Shown: piece by piece, positions 45,343 through 55,262 of the stretch
Numbering within the stretch: the stretch's first letter is position 1
Layout: the number at the start of each line of letters is the position of its first letter
Source: Perkinsus marinus ATCC 50983
Taxonomy: Eukaryota > Perkinsozoa > Perkinsida > Perkinsidae
Assembly: GCF_000006405.1 (NCBI RefSeq)
Contig: NW_003215453.1
Coordinates: 35,426 to 99,425, forward strand
Reading direction: 5' to 3'
DNA: 64,000 nucleotides
Notes under the pieces: model-generated
Databases searched by the model: none
The model's input: the letters and a program-made list of their open reading frames with translations, nothing else
Told to the model about the DNA's origin: nothing
Program-made: the position numbers and the translations under genes

Positions 45343-47453
45343 GAGCGTTTATTTTGGTACATCAGTGAAAACATCTTCACCATAGTATTCCTCCTAGAGA
45401 TGGGGTTACGCCTCAAGACTCACAGACTATCATATTTCATGGACCCATGGAACCTCATCGATTTCGGATTGGTCAGGGCTTCTATCATGACCTTGTAATA
45501 CCTTCTTATCAGGTTTGGCTCGCCATAGTTGATACATGGATACTACCTCTAGTCAGCGAATGTGCTGCATCTGACGTCAGAGCTCTGGTGAGAACATCAT
45601 CTCAGTGTAGGGGGAATTGATTCAATGCATATGGTTGAGTAAATGTTTTGGTGACAATCCTCGGGACATTTTGGAAGTTTCTGTACACTTCTACCCGAAT
45701 TCGTGTGTTAACTTGATAATATTCGAGGAAACTCTTGAGCTCAGCAGCTGAGGAAAGCTAACATATATTACAACACTGTATCATTCCCACGACTTAGATT
45801 AGGAGTGTATGAAAGTCAACAGGAATATCCCCAGAAGTTGCCTATTGTCATTCATACTCGTTGTTGAGCATGTGCATGATGTTTCCCTCTCTTGTTCTTG
45901 TATGATCAGACAGCTTTGCGAGTGGTTCGAATGTTGAGACTCGTTCGTTTTGTACGCTTATTGAGGATGTTCAAAGAACTCTGGCTTATCGTTGAAGGCC
46001 TTATTCATAGTGTAGGATTACTTAGTGTAGTAATTTGGGTAGGATAGAAATCAGGTACGCACCCTAGCCTGGGTAGCTGTCTTCTTGGTCTGCCTTATCT
46101 ACGTTTGTGCTATCTTCCTAACGATACAAATTGGTCATAATCACAGCACATACTTCGGAGCATCTTCTTATGATGGTATTGCTTCATCACCATGCGTGTG
46201 GGTTGATTCGGACGTGTGATCTACTACACTCATGCGAACCGATGAGATGAACTAGGAGGCAAAGGGGTAGAAGTTCTAGTATACCCCTTATGCAATTATG
46301 CAATACTTAATGGAGTTCTAGTCTAGAACTCCATTGAGTATTGCATAATTGGGAACAATAATATAATACTGTTATTGGTACAGCACCTGCATAATTCCAT
46401 GATAAATTTATACATGCAATTTTCACAGTATCGTAATCATCTTGGCTTGCAGGCACCGAATGGGATTATTCGACCTACTTCGGAACAGTACCTAAGTCGA
46501 TGCTTACACTATGGCAAATAATAACCCTCGATAACTGGGCTGATAGCATCGTCCGACATGTACGATACTCACCTTGTCATCAACGATCAGCCTTTACATT
46601 AGATTGTCTATCGTCAGCCAGTTTTGGGTCTGCTTTTTATTCTACTCATCCTATCGACCACTTACGGTCTTCTCAATATTGTCGTAGGAGTAATCGTGGA
46701 GAACACATTAGGAACAGCAACACGTACATGGTGATGATAGCGTTGAGGAAATGCAAGATTGCAAGATTTCAAGGTACACAGGAGCAAGTTGAACAGGAAA
46801 AAGAGGAGGAAAAGAAGTCTGCTGCGAATTCTCTGAGGAGGATTTTTGAACTTTCTGATGTTGACCAATCCGGCACGCTAAGCGAAGAGGAGTTTCGGGC
46901 GGCGTGGCGAATGCGCGAAGTGAATTTTGAAACGATTTTTTATCAACCCTTAAGCGTGTATATCAGGTCCAGGAGAAATTCGAGACTTTGGGAATACCTA
47001 TGAAAGATGCTGAACAGTTGTTCAGGTTAATGGATCCCTCAGGACTGGGAGAAATAAAACTCACTGAGTTCCTAGCATCGTGCATGCAGCTCGTTAGTAA
47101 GACTACGGCACACTCCTTTTCTCAACAGCCTCTGGACTCGGGCGATTTCAATAATGTTGTGGAGAGGTTTCCTGTATACTTGTGAACTTTGTATGCACTT
47201 CCTGACAGGTACCACCCAGATGGGACGTAGAGATATAGTTCAGCTCTCGATGTTGGTGGAAAACTCAAGTAAAAAGGTGGACTCACTTGGACGGAAAATC
47301 GAGTCCCTCGAAAGAGCTCTAAAAATATTCAATACGGGTAAACAACATCTAATGAGAATAATAGAAACCTCGTATTAGCCCCCACGTCTGCTACAGAACA
47401 CCATGCGGACGAGAATGGCATCTCAGGGAGGCGGCGACGATGATAGCGTCTAA
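45343..47453 (+). CDS. single-domain voltage-gated cation channel with EF-hands
   Basis: A plasma-membrane ion channel. S2 is WYISENIFTIVFLLEMGLRL, S3 begins YFMDPWNLIDFGLV, and S4 is RVVRMLRLVRFVRLLRMFKE with regularly spaced Arg. S5 is VRTLAWVAVFLVCLIYVCAI. The pore has STYFGTVPKSMLTLWQIITL then DNWAD, so the filter region is TLDNW where Ca/Na channels have T-x-E/D-x-W. S6 is PVLGLLFILLILSTTYGLLN then IVVGVIVENTLGTAT. The cytoplasmic tail has a helix (TQEQVEQEKEEEKKSAANSL), EF-hand 1 DVDQSGTLSEEE (canonical), EF-hand 2 MDPSGLGEIKLTEF (degenerate) and a coiled coil, ending at TAA 47451-47453. Only one channel domain is seen. The S1 exon was not found. Confidence 0.85.
46294..46350. repeat. 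57-bp palindrome inside a channel-gene intron
   Basis: Arms of 28 bp (46294-46321 and 46323-46350) pair with a single mismatch around one central base; arm 1 begins AATTATGCAATACTTAATGG. Just upstream, AAGGGGTA (46262-46269) and TACCCCTT (46282-46289) form another small hairpin. It lies between the S5 and pore exons. It could be a miniature inverted-repeat element or an intron structure. Confidence 0.9.
46731..46773 (+). repeat. 43-nt intron carrying GAGGAAATGCAAGATT element
   Basis: The intron reads GTGATGATAGCGTTGAGGAA, then ATGCAAGATTGCAAGATTTC and AAG. Removing exactly 43 nt joins GTATRTW to TQEQVEQEK in frame, and left in it would shift the frame, so it is an intron. The same core appears in introns at 55990-56032, 59505-59542 and (reversed) 53237-53277. 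Confidence 0.85.
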
Positions 47454-48036
47454 CTATGACCATGTTGTATGTTGATGGTACACTGATTCAATGGTGTTGA
47501 GTTATTGCAGAAGGCGCAGGTTCGATCCCGGCACCTGACGTTTCTTAAAATAAGTTTTATTATTCCACTACAATGTACGTTCCCGGAGTGTCGACATCCT
47601 ATCAGCTACCGAGGTTTAAGGCCAAGTTCATTGGGAACAACTCCCAGGATGGGTAAACTCTGATAACCACGCTCAACCAAGTTCAATACGCACAGCACGC
47701 GTAGTCCTCTGTTAGTCGTAATGTTAGCGACAATATGCGAATTGGATTGGATCTTGGGGAAATTGCATATCCATTCACTAGTCGTTCTTTGGGAGTACCT
47801 TATTTGTATCCTTCTTGCGACGATCTATGGTACTGAAATATATTGAGTATCGATTCTGATAAAGCTTTCTTGAGAAGAAGGTTACTCACTTCCCTGAGGT
47901 GGCACTAGCATTGCTCACTACCAATATCATCGAAATCCGTATGTCATTCGCAGTGTCCACCGGCAGCGGCAATTATGTTTCCCATTATTTCGCAGGAGTA
48001 AACGAAATCGATTTATGGTTTTTCTAATTCTTCAAT
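47454..48036. other. intergenic with a tRNA-like element
   Basis: At 47508-47540 the plus strand reads AAGGCGCAGG, TTCGATC, CCGGC, ACCTGAC, G, TTTCTT: T-arm, seven-base strand, discriminator and T-rich end, nearly the same as 5432-5457. No 5' tRNA half precedes it. Nothing else was recognised. Confidence 0.55.
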
Positions 48037-49789
48037 ATGAGCTGCTTATCATCGATCAGTTACACTGAGTACTTCATAGAGGTCTCCAACCTGGCTAATG
48101 GTGACAAGTGGACGGTTAGTAGGAGGTATCGTGAAATAAGGGAACTTCATGATCATCTCAAGCTGAAATATCCCGATCGCATACCTAAGGTAGGCAATCT
48201 CATATATAATAAACATCCGATTCGTATGAGCACTTCGGTACTCATCTGGAGTGCTGGGGGTATGACATTTGAAACCTGAGTGACAATTCAATTCGTAGCA
48301 GGAGTTAACACATGTTTGTATATACCGGTTTGTGGGGTGTAAAGCAGTCCTTCAATTTCAGTAATATCAACTTATCTTACTAAACGTATTCTCGTTATTT
48401 TTACACTATGTAACTATTCACAGTTTAATCGATATCTCTATAGATCCCTAGTAAGAAGTTATGGGGTACCATGGACCCTCAATTCATCGAGGAACGCCAG
48501 AAGGGCCTCCAAGCGTGAGTGCACTTCCTCTTCCCTTGTAGATATACTTGCTAGGTACATGGACGGTGTGTTAGCTATCGAGCCAGATGTTCGTACAAGA
48601 GTACTGCAGAAATTCCTGGAAGTCGATGTAAGGAGGGCTGTGTAGCTCAAAAACAACATCAACAACTCAGGAGGAGGGTGTCCTTATCGTACATAAAACT
48701 CCTCAAATAGTTCTACCAATATAAGTGAATTTGGTGTAGGTGGAGGCCATGAATTTGTACAGTTACATGCCTTAGTCGAAACACAGTACTAGGATGTGGT
48801 ATCAGGTTTTGATACCTTATTTCCCTCAAATTATCCCTATCGAACACTCAACCAATCGCAATAGACTGTCTCTTGGAATCACTTCAATTCTTTACTATTA
48901 TTACAGGCTTCTTCAAGTTGGTAATTATTGATGTTTTCTCAGTCTCGACAGGCCGCAGCTCTCCGTGCAGGGTCAACATCACCCCCACCGCCACCTCCTC
49001 CTCCTCCTCCAATCGAGCCACTATCACCACCCCAACAACCGAGCCCGATAGTGTCCAAACAACAACAAGGTGGAGTAGAGCAACAACAACAATCGCCTAA
49101 ACCAGTGAATGTGAGGAGGTTGAGATTGTTGGTTTTTGGTATGTTTATAATTATCAGTCTTCTGTACCCTCTGTTGTGGTGGGGCCTTCGGGAAACAGCC
49201 CTTTACTAGATCCGGTAACACCACAAGTAGAAGAGGTAAGGATGGTCCCACCATTGATGCTAAAACAGTTGTGTATTAGGAATGTCCTATTCCATTCACT
49301 TCGATAATCCCAATACTTCAACAATTGGGTAAGAGTCTACCATGTGTTTGATGCTCATTCCACATATAAGGTCCGGAGGCAGCAAACCAACTGGATGTGT
49401 ACGGTATTGTCGATCGGGCCAGACAGAACTATTTTGATCTCAGTGCACAGCCCTCGCTTATTGATGGTGAGTTACCTCTAGTTACACTTGTTCCGATTGT
49501 ACTTCTTGTTTCAGCTGATGAAGTAACGTCGAGGAAGCAACGTTACGCTCAACTGTTGTCATCAAAGATCTTCACAGTGCGTTAGAATGATCCCTTTGAT
49601 GATGATGGTTGGTCAACTTGTTATGTTCTCAAGGTAGCAGATGAAATTGCAGAGAAGTACGCTAATGGGCCAATCAAGTTTGAGGTGACGGAATCAGAAA
49701 AGACGATTCAGGAAGAACCAGTGAGGGGACGCGACGTGGCGATAGATGATGCCAATTTGGAGTGTTTTCTCTCAGATCGGCACGCGTGA
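48037..49789 (+). CDS. PX-domain protein (sorting-nexin-like)
   Basis: The first exon (MSCLSSISYTEYFIEVSNLA) gives the PX core WTVSRRYREIRELHDHLKLK and YPDRIPK, where the RRYRE motif binds phosphoinositides. A second exon gives DPQFIEERQKGLQA and a third YMDGVLAIEPDVRTRVLQKF, completing the PX fold. Later exons hold a Pro run and Gln runs (PPPPPPPPPPIEPLSPPQQ), SSVPSVVVGPSGNSPLLDPV, QLDVYGIVDRARQNYFDLSA, DEVTSRKQRYAQLLSSKIFT and the last exon VADEIAEKYANGPIKFEVTE, stop TGA 49787-49789. An apparent membrane span near 49105-49190 is better read as a 47-nt GTGAG...CAG intron. Likely endosomal membrane targeting. The start may lie further upstream. Confidence 0.75.
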
Positions 49790-50374
49790 TAATATATATG
49801 TCGTTAACATTGACTTATCATCGTAATGCTCGTCAGTGCTGATGCTACTATCATTTCTATCCTTGTGCGTGTTTGAGTTTGAAAACAGGGCTCTGGAATG
49901 ACGCATTTGGAAGCGATTCTTCCATAACAGATTAAGTATATATTCATCGTTACAAAACGAATACTTAAAACACTCTTTATGAATGAGACGTCCTTCCTAG
50001 CACGATCAGACGTGCTTGCAGAGCCTACCTTGTAGAATCATGGCGAGCGCTATATGAATTGTGCACGAGTATTTAGCGCGCGCCCTTAATTCAGATGAGG
50101 TCGTTGCCAATGGTGGTTAGTGTGTGGCATATGCCAATTAAACTAATCCTGTAGCTAATACTTGTTAATGATACTCAATCGGTCTTTACTAAGCATTGCA
50201 TTCCTCCTTGTTACTGTTAAGGCATTGGTGAGGTTAAAGGTTAATACCAAAGTAAGGTGCTGCTTTCCGATGTGGTAGGGTCATGATTGTATTCATAAGG
50301 TTTTGACCACATTGAAGAGCACTAATGCATCGGGTAGGAATAGTCTCTACTTGCTCTTCTCATTCCACACTCAG
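49790..50374. other. no confident gene
   Basis: Short frames only. It probably holds the promoter or 5' exons of the Thr-rich gene that follows. Confidence 0.4.
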
Positions 50375-51047
50375 GACCTGGTGATAATGACCAACCACAT
50401 CCAGAAGAATACTGGGATAGCACGCTCCCTCAGGCTGATAGTAAAAACAATACTGTAGTCGATACCAACACTACCACGACTACTACCTCTATTACTAGTA
50501 CCCCTAGTAGCACTACTACGAGCACCCCAAGCACTACTACTACCACGAGTACTCCAACTACTACTCCCATTACTACGACCAACCCAAGCACTAGTATCAC
50601 TACCACGGGCACCCCAAGCCCTACTACAAATGCTCCCAGTCCAAGTGATACCCCCAATACTAGCAGTGCTCCGAATACTAATATAACAATAGGTAACTAT
50701 TGCTGCATCTGTTGCGGCGGCTGATAACTGCCCCATAGGTGCTAAGCCACCGGGTTCAGTATTCGAGTTGATATCCCGGAAGTCAACAATGAACCATGCC
50801 CGTTCCAGTAGCATATACGAGTCAGGTTTGTCCGCTATACTTCTGGTAGATCGGGATGCGCCCGAGCCTGGTGCAGCAGAGAGGTCGAATGATCAACAAC
50901 AGGGTGGAGTCGACAGTAAAAGTGACCATTCTTCACCTCGCTGAGACAGCAGTCATATCAGATTCTGAGAGCGTCGTCGATCCAGAAGGTCCGGAACCTG
51001 AACAACAAGGGAGCACTAAGACCAAGGAAGTTGAGGCGCACTCGTGA
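50375..51047 (+). CDS. Thr/Ser/Pro-rich protein, 5' end not found
   Basis: Not recognised. The first visible exon starts PGDNDQPHPEEYWDSTLPQA and runs into about 70 residues of Thr, Ser and Pro (TTTTSTPTTTPITTTNPSTS and similar), a mucin-like stretch expected to be O-glycosylated if secreted. After an intron of about 40 nt it continues AKPPGSVFELISRKSTMNHA, then GLSAILLVDRDAPEPGAAER, and, across a 32-nt intron, SDSESVVDPEGPEPEQQGST, ending at TGA 51045-51047. Whether it is secreted is unknown because the N-terminus was not identified. The opposite strand shows an artificial Val-rich frame. Confidence 0.5.
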
Positions 51048-51710
51048 GGTGGCACATGCTATTGGTGTACTGGTGTCGATCATTGTTGTGTTGAAGGTGT
51101 ACTAACGTATTCGGGTCGTATATATTACATGTGCAATATGAGTGTTGTACATTTACTGCATATCCTAGAGCTCGTATGAGGAATTCAACTCAGTCGTTGG
51201 GTTCCGAGTATATCATCCTAAGGAGATAGTGCTATTCAGAACGCTAACTGGGTGCGATATTATAGCGCGTCTACTCCACTGAGTAGCTGTTCGGCATTTT
51301 TGTTCATAATAATTGATCCTAGGGTGAAGCTCTCAGCGGCTAAATGAAATAATATTGAATTTCCAGACAGTCGATACTTAGTAACTCAGTAGCAAACAAG
51401 TAGAAAATAATTTGAATGCCTTGCGGAGTTACATTACTCTTCCAGCAGTATGCGCGGCTGTTGCATAGTGTAAATCTGCATCATCGGATTCGCAACCCGA
51501 GATGGATGTCCTTGTCCTCGAAATCAATTTCTCCATTCGATCAGCACCCCAAAATTGATGTCCATAGTCGTGAATATCATTTATTCACTCCCGACCTCAA
51601 CCACCAAATAGGTTTCTGGAAGGTATAGTGAGGAACGATAACATCAACCTCAGAATTGTTCTGACGGGCAACTTGTTCGCCTTGCATCACTGTGTACATA
51701 TCATCCGCCG
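51048..51710. other. no confident gene
   Basis: One open frame (51416-51628) reads MPCGVTLLFQQYARLLHSVN and onward without a recognisable motif and is not called as a gene. Confidence 0.35.
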
Positions 51711-52968
51711 AAAAATGCTACTATTGCTATTTGGACTTATTGTTTATGTGAACTGCAACAAGCAACTTCATAATGAGCTCTGAGTTGGGTTATGTACTTG
51801 GCACAGCGATCGAGCATGGATCGAATCAACGAGGATTTCTCGGTATAAGAATCGTTGATGAGTTGATCGTGATGGAACAACTAATATTCAATACATTAAA
51901 TCCTCCAAGATGATAGATACTAATACTCACATGTCATAGAAATGAGAGTGTTGTCGTGTTCCTATCACCGACCTATCGCATACGTCAGTTTATCAGGTGC
52001 ACGCAAACCCATAAGATTCCCGGAGATATCCCCACACGTCTATTGATATCTATATACCATACTGATCTATTATATACTGCATCGCAATCCCTGCTCGTAG
52101 TGGATCATAATGTCGCCTCCCGATGCACATACCAGAGCACATCAGAGGTTACCATCATATCACTAGATACGTTCAAGTAACCAGCTGGTTCATCTACCCA
52201 GATAAGGCGAACGAAGCCTCGTGAGCTTTAAGCTGAGCTCGGGAATAATCGATGTGTTATTGGGCCTATTTCGAATCTTGTCTAGGTCGACCGAAGATAC
52301 TTTTCACAGCTGGATCTTTCTCAATACTATTTGAATCCCTTCTAAATCAATAGATAATCCTGTACACGCAATAGCGACCCCACCATAAGCCTCAGGTTGC
52401 TGACTTCGTTATCATACGCCCATCAACCCTTCTAGGACGGTCATACAAGTTGAGATCAAAATGGAGTCTGAAAACCCTGGATGAGCTGTCATCTCGAATC
52501 ATTCATATGAAAATACACCTTCAATTTGAGCCCAACTTCAGAGAACAGGCCAATAAATTTCGATTACCCTGTAACTGTTCGAATGCACAGAAGCGTGGCT
52601 GTAACGAGAAGAACTATCTTTGATCCGAGTGAATTTGCAGAGAGGATGATGATGATGAAGTTGTACATCAAAGTCATTCCGAGCGATTATTCTCCAGGGA
52701 ACTTAAATGATCTCCAAATTGACTCGATATTCTCCCTAGAAAATTATATCCCCCAATTCCCTCGATAAGTAAACTTTCCATTCGTTTTTCTGTTATACCT
52801 TACATACTCTGTAACTGGAATGGTGGTAGACTTACCTATTACATTTACCTCTGTCCATTAGGTGCTGGTCTAACCACATCGACGTCCACTTCGGTATGGC
52901 GGATTATGATGCAAGGATCTCTTATTATTGAGGCCGTCCTCAAGGAGGTCTACTACTAGTACTACTAG

Positions 52969-53000
<32 letters not shown>

Positions 53001-53012
53001 TTACTACTATGA
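51711..53012 (+). CDS. unidentified, possibly secreted protein, fragmentary exons
   Basis: Exon-like readings in order: MLLLLFGLIVYVNCNKQLHN near 51715, which looks like a signal peptide; ELGYVLGTAIEHGSNQRGFL then GIRIVDELIVMEQLIFNTLN (to about 51915); VVFLSPTYRIRQFIRCTQTH (to 52180); NFDYPVTVRMHRSVAVTRRT then FDPSEFAERMMMMKLYIKVI (to 52768); and LTTSTSTSVWRIMMQGSLII near 52870-52945. The joints are not all solved and the signal peptide needs a frame change to reach the next exon. A (TAC)n run follows at 52946-53010. No family recognised. Confidence 0.35.
52946..53010. repeat. TAC/TAG trinucleotide microsatellite
   Basis: About 20 units of TAC with a few TAG and TAT variants. It follows the last exon-like reading of the preceding gene. 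Confidence 0.9.
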
Positions 53013-53236
53013 CGGGTGAGTAATGTTCATTGTAAACTGAGATTGACATTTATTTTAACCATCGACGTTGTAACCTGATATCAATCATACAAATCAGTTG
53101 AGGTAAGACAATTCGGGCGGAAAAAATTGTAGAGAAATCAACATCTATCGAAGTCGCCGATTGTGAATTTCACTATTTATTTGGTTAATACTCAATTCAC
53201 GAGATAGTCATCGTTCTCAGTCAAAGGCAATTGTCG

Positions 53237-53277
53237 GTAAGAATCTTGAGTAATCTTGCATTCTCACACTTCCTCAG
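53237..53277 (+). repeat. probable 41-nt intron with reversed GAGGAAATGCAAGATT element
   Basis: GTAAGAATCTTGAGTAATCT, then TGCATTCTCACACTTCCTCAG, with good 5' and 3' splice signals on the plus strand. The complement contains GAATGCAAGATT and CAAGATTC. It lies about 270 bp upstream of RPS29, so it may be a 5' UTR intron or belong to another exon pair. Confidence 0.5.
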
Positions 53278-53547
53278 ATCTATGCACCCTTTTATAGCGC
53301 AATCGATTGCCATTCTCCTTGGTGTGCTCAGAGGCCCTTAGGGAGGTAGAGCCTTGGATGGTCATGTCTGACTGTGATACGGTTATTCGTAGAGGATCAG
53401 AGACCTGTTGAGGAGGCAGTCTTGGCGTTAGATCGATCTGCGTCGTCCTGCTGTTATTAGTCATTGGGAGGTATCTTAGGGGTGATGCTGATAGATCTTA
53501 CGGATTATGTCCTCCATCAGAGAGTTCGCTACCCAACCTAATCCACT

Positions 53548-53706
53548 ATGCCGGATCTCTACATGACTCGTCCTCGTAACTTCGGGCCTGGCTCTCGTCA
53601 GTGCCGTGTGTGCTCCAACCAGCACGGTCTTATCCGCAAGTACGGCCTTATGATGTGCCGTCAATGCTTCAGGGAGAAGGCCAACGATATTGGATTCCAC
53701 AAGTAA
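53548..53706 (+). CDS. RPS29: 40S ribosomal protein uS14 (RPS29)
   Basis: A complete 52-residue protein in one exon. It binds zinc in the head of the small ribosomal subunit. The sequence shows [20 protein letters not shown], then [20 protein letters not shown] and KANDIGFHK, with the two CxxC zinc pairs (CRVC and CRQC) and the invariant HGLIRKYGL motif. The start Met at 53548 gives the usual short N-terminus before [10 protein letters not shown]. It is slightly shorter than the 56 residues typical of animals. GC-richer, codon-biased sequence compared with its neighbours fits high expression. A probable intron at 53237-53277 lies upstream. Confidence 0.95.
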   Translation: MPDLYMTRPRNFGPGSRQCRVCSNQHGLIRKYGLMMCRQCFREKANDIGFHK

Positions 53707-55262
53707 TAATATTAAATGCATTCATGCTTTACTATATTGTTATTGTTAGGTACCGATAAACATCGAGACGGACTGGTATCACAGTTGATAGAGCTCAAGT
53801 TGGCTAGAAAGCGATATCCTCTTGAGTGTTATTCTTCTTGTTGTGTTGAGGTTTATTCATCTAAGGGAAGGGAGAAATGTGCTGTTTGCATTCCATTAAG
53901 AGTAGTCGCAGTCATCTATTCCGTAGTGATTTGTTCGACTTGTATTATTTTTCTCTTCGAATAGTATTATACTGAATCATCTTACTGCTTATATTATTCA
54001 GATGCCACGTGTCGGCGGGCTTTGATGACCATGTGCTTTGAGTGTCCCCATCAGAATTACGTCTGGGCATGCGTTGGCGAATTCATTACTCGTTACGATT
54101 CAACGAATGAGTGTGTACGTGAGATGAAATACGGAATAGCATAAAATCTTTGGATTGCCTGAGTAGCTCAGTATGATCATCATATTATGATATTATGTAG
54201 TCATATCCGCTAGGAATTAGATTCGCCCTTATTATCAGCTCCACCGTAGTAATCTCGAATTCCATTGATTCGTTGTTTGATCTGTGTATCACTTTGATCT
54301 GATGTGAGGATACCCGCCGTGTTACACTAACCAACATCAACATACACATGATGATCATGAGAAAAGAATTTATTTCTCTGTTCAGGATGATTGACATTAC
54401 CTCATTATTAGAGCATTCTCAGCATATATGACAACAGTCGATAATTAAACTTCGAAGCTTTCAGCTCAAATGTGATTCTAACATCTATCCATTTCCGTAA
54501 CTGCTATTGAATTCATATACAGGCTCTATCGAATAACGGTAATCACTCCTGAGTGGTTCAGCCCTGTAATATCGAATGATGCGAGTTGATTCTCAGATAA
54601 ATAACTCTAGGTGGTAGTACGTGTCTAGCTTCGAAACTGCAAGCAACATCACTATTGCAACTTCGTGAATTCATCCCTGACGACTTCCATACTGCCTCTC
54701 GCCGTCCATCCGATGCGTTGTACTTGTGCAACTTTTATGACTTTCACGCCTGGTTTTATGGTTATTCATCTCAATAATGACCAAGAGCTCAAGTAGATAG
54801 TTCGAAATAGTTCTCAATGTTAGTCCGTGTATGCTCAATGAATGCGAATAACACACACATTTTCATCTGGAAAAGTACCGCAGATCGAGCCGTGCTGTTT
54901 TATAAGGTGGAATCTCGAAGTACTTTAGGATCTGCTGGTTCACTGGTTATTGAGCGACGTTAAAAAACACACCCGAATGCATCCTCTTCCCATTTAAACA
55001 TATCCGGTCGGCGCTACCTTTCCAGGGACGAAATCTGACGTAAATTCTCACGAGGAAAGTTGCGGTGGTGATGCTCGGAACGCTAAATATTATTTCTTAT
55101 GTGCTCTCATTTCGGCCATTACCTCTCCTCGATGATATCATTCACTCAACTTCACATACCACATTTCCAATACTTAAACCATACCCCTCATCGCTAACAC
55201 TAGTCTATCTTCCATTCAAGAAACATAAGTTGTACTCTAATATTAAAACAAACGTCGTCGAT
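53707..55262. other. largely empty; one Cys-rich exon candidate
   Basis: A plus-strand exon candidate at 54002-54144 follows a TTATTCAG acceptor and reads ATCRRALMTMCFECPHQNYV then WACVGEFITRYDSTNECVRE, ending at TAA; its five Cys suggest an extracellular domain. Its upstream exons were not settled (KHRDGLVSQLIELKLARKRY near 53759 is possible). The rest, to 55262, shows nothing. Confidence 0.3.

Noticed and set aside
49100-49209. C-terminal membrane anchor of the PX protein
   Set aside because: The hydrophobic stretch coincides with a 47-nt segment with GTGAG and TATCAG ends; splicing it out leaves a better reading frame.
50371-50814. Val-rich membrane-like minus-strand frames
   Set aside because: They are the complement of the Thr-rich plus-strand exon.
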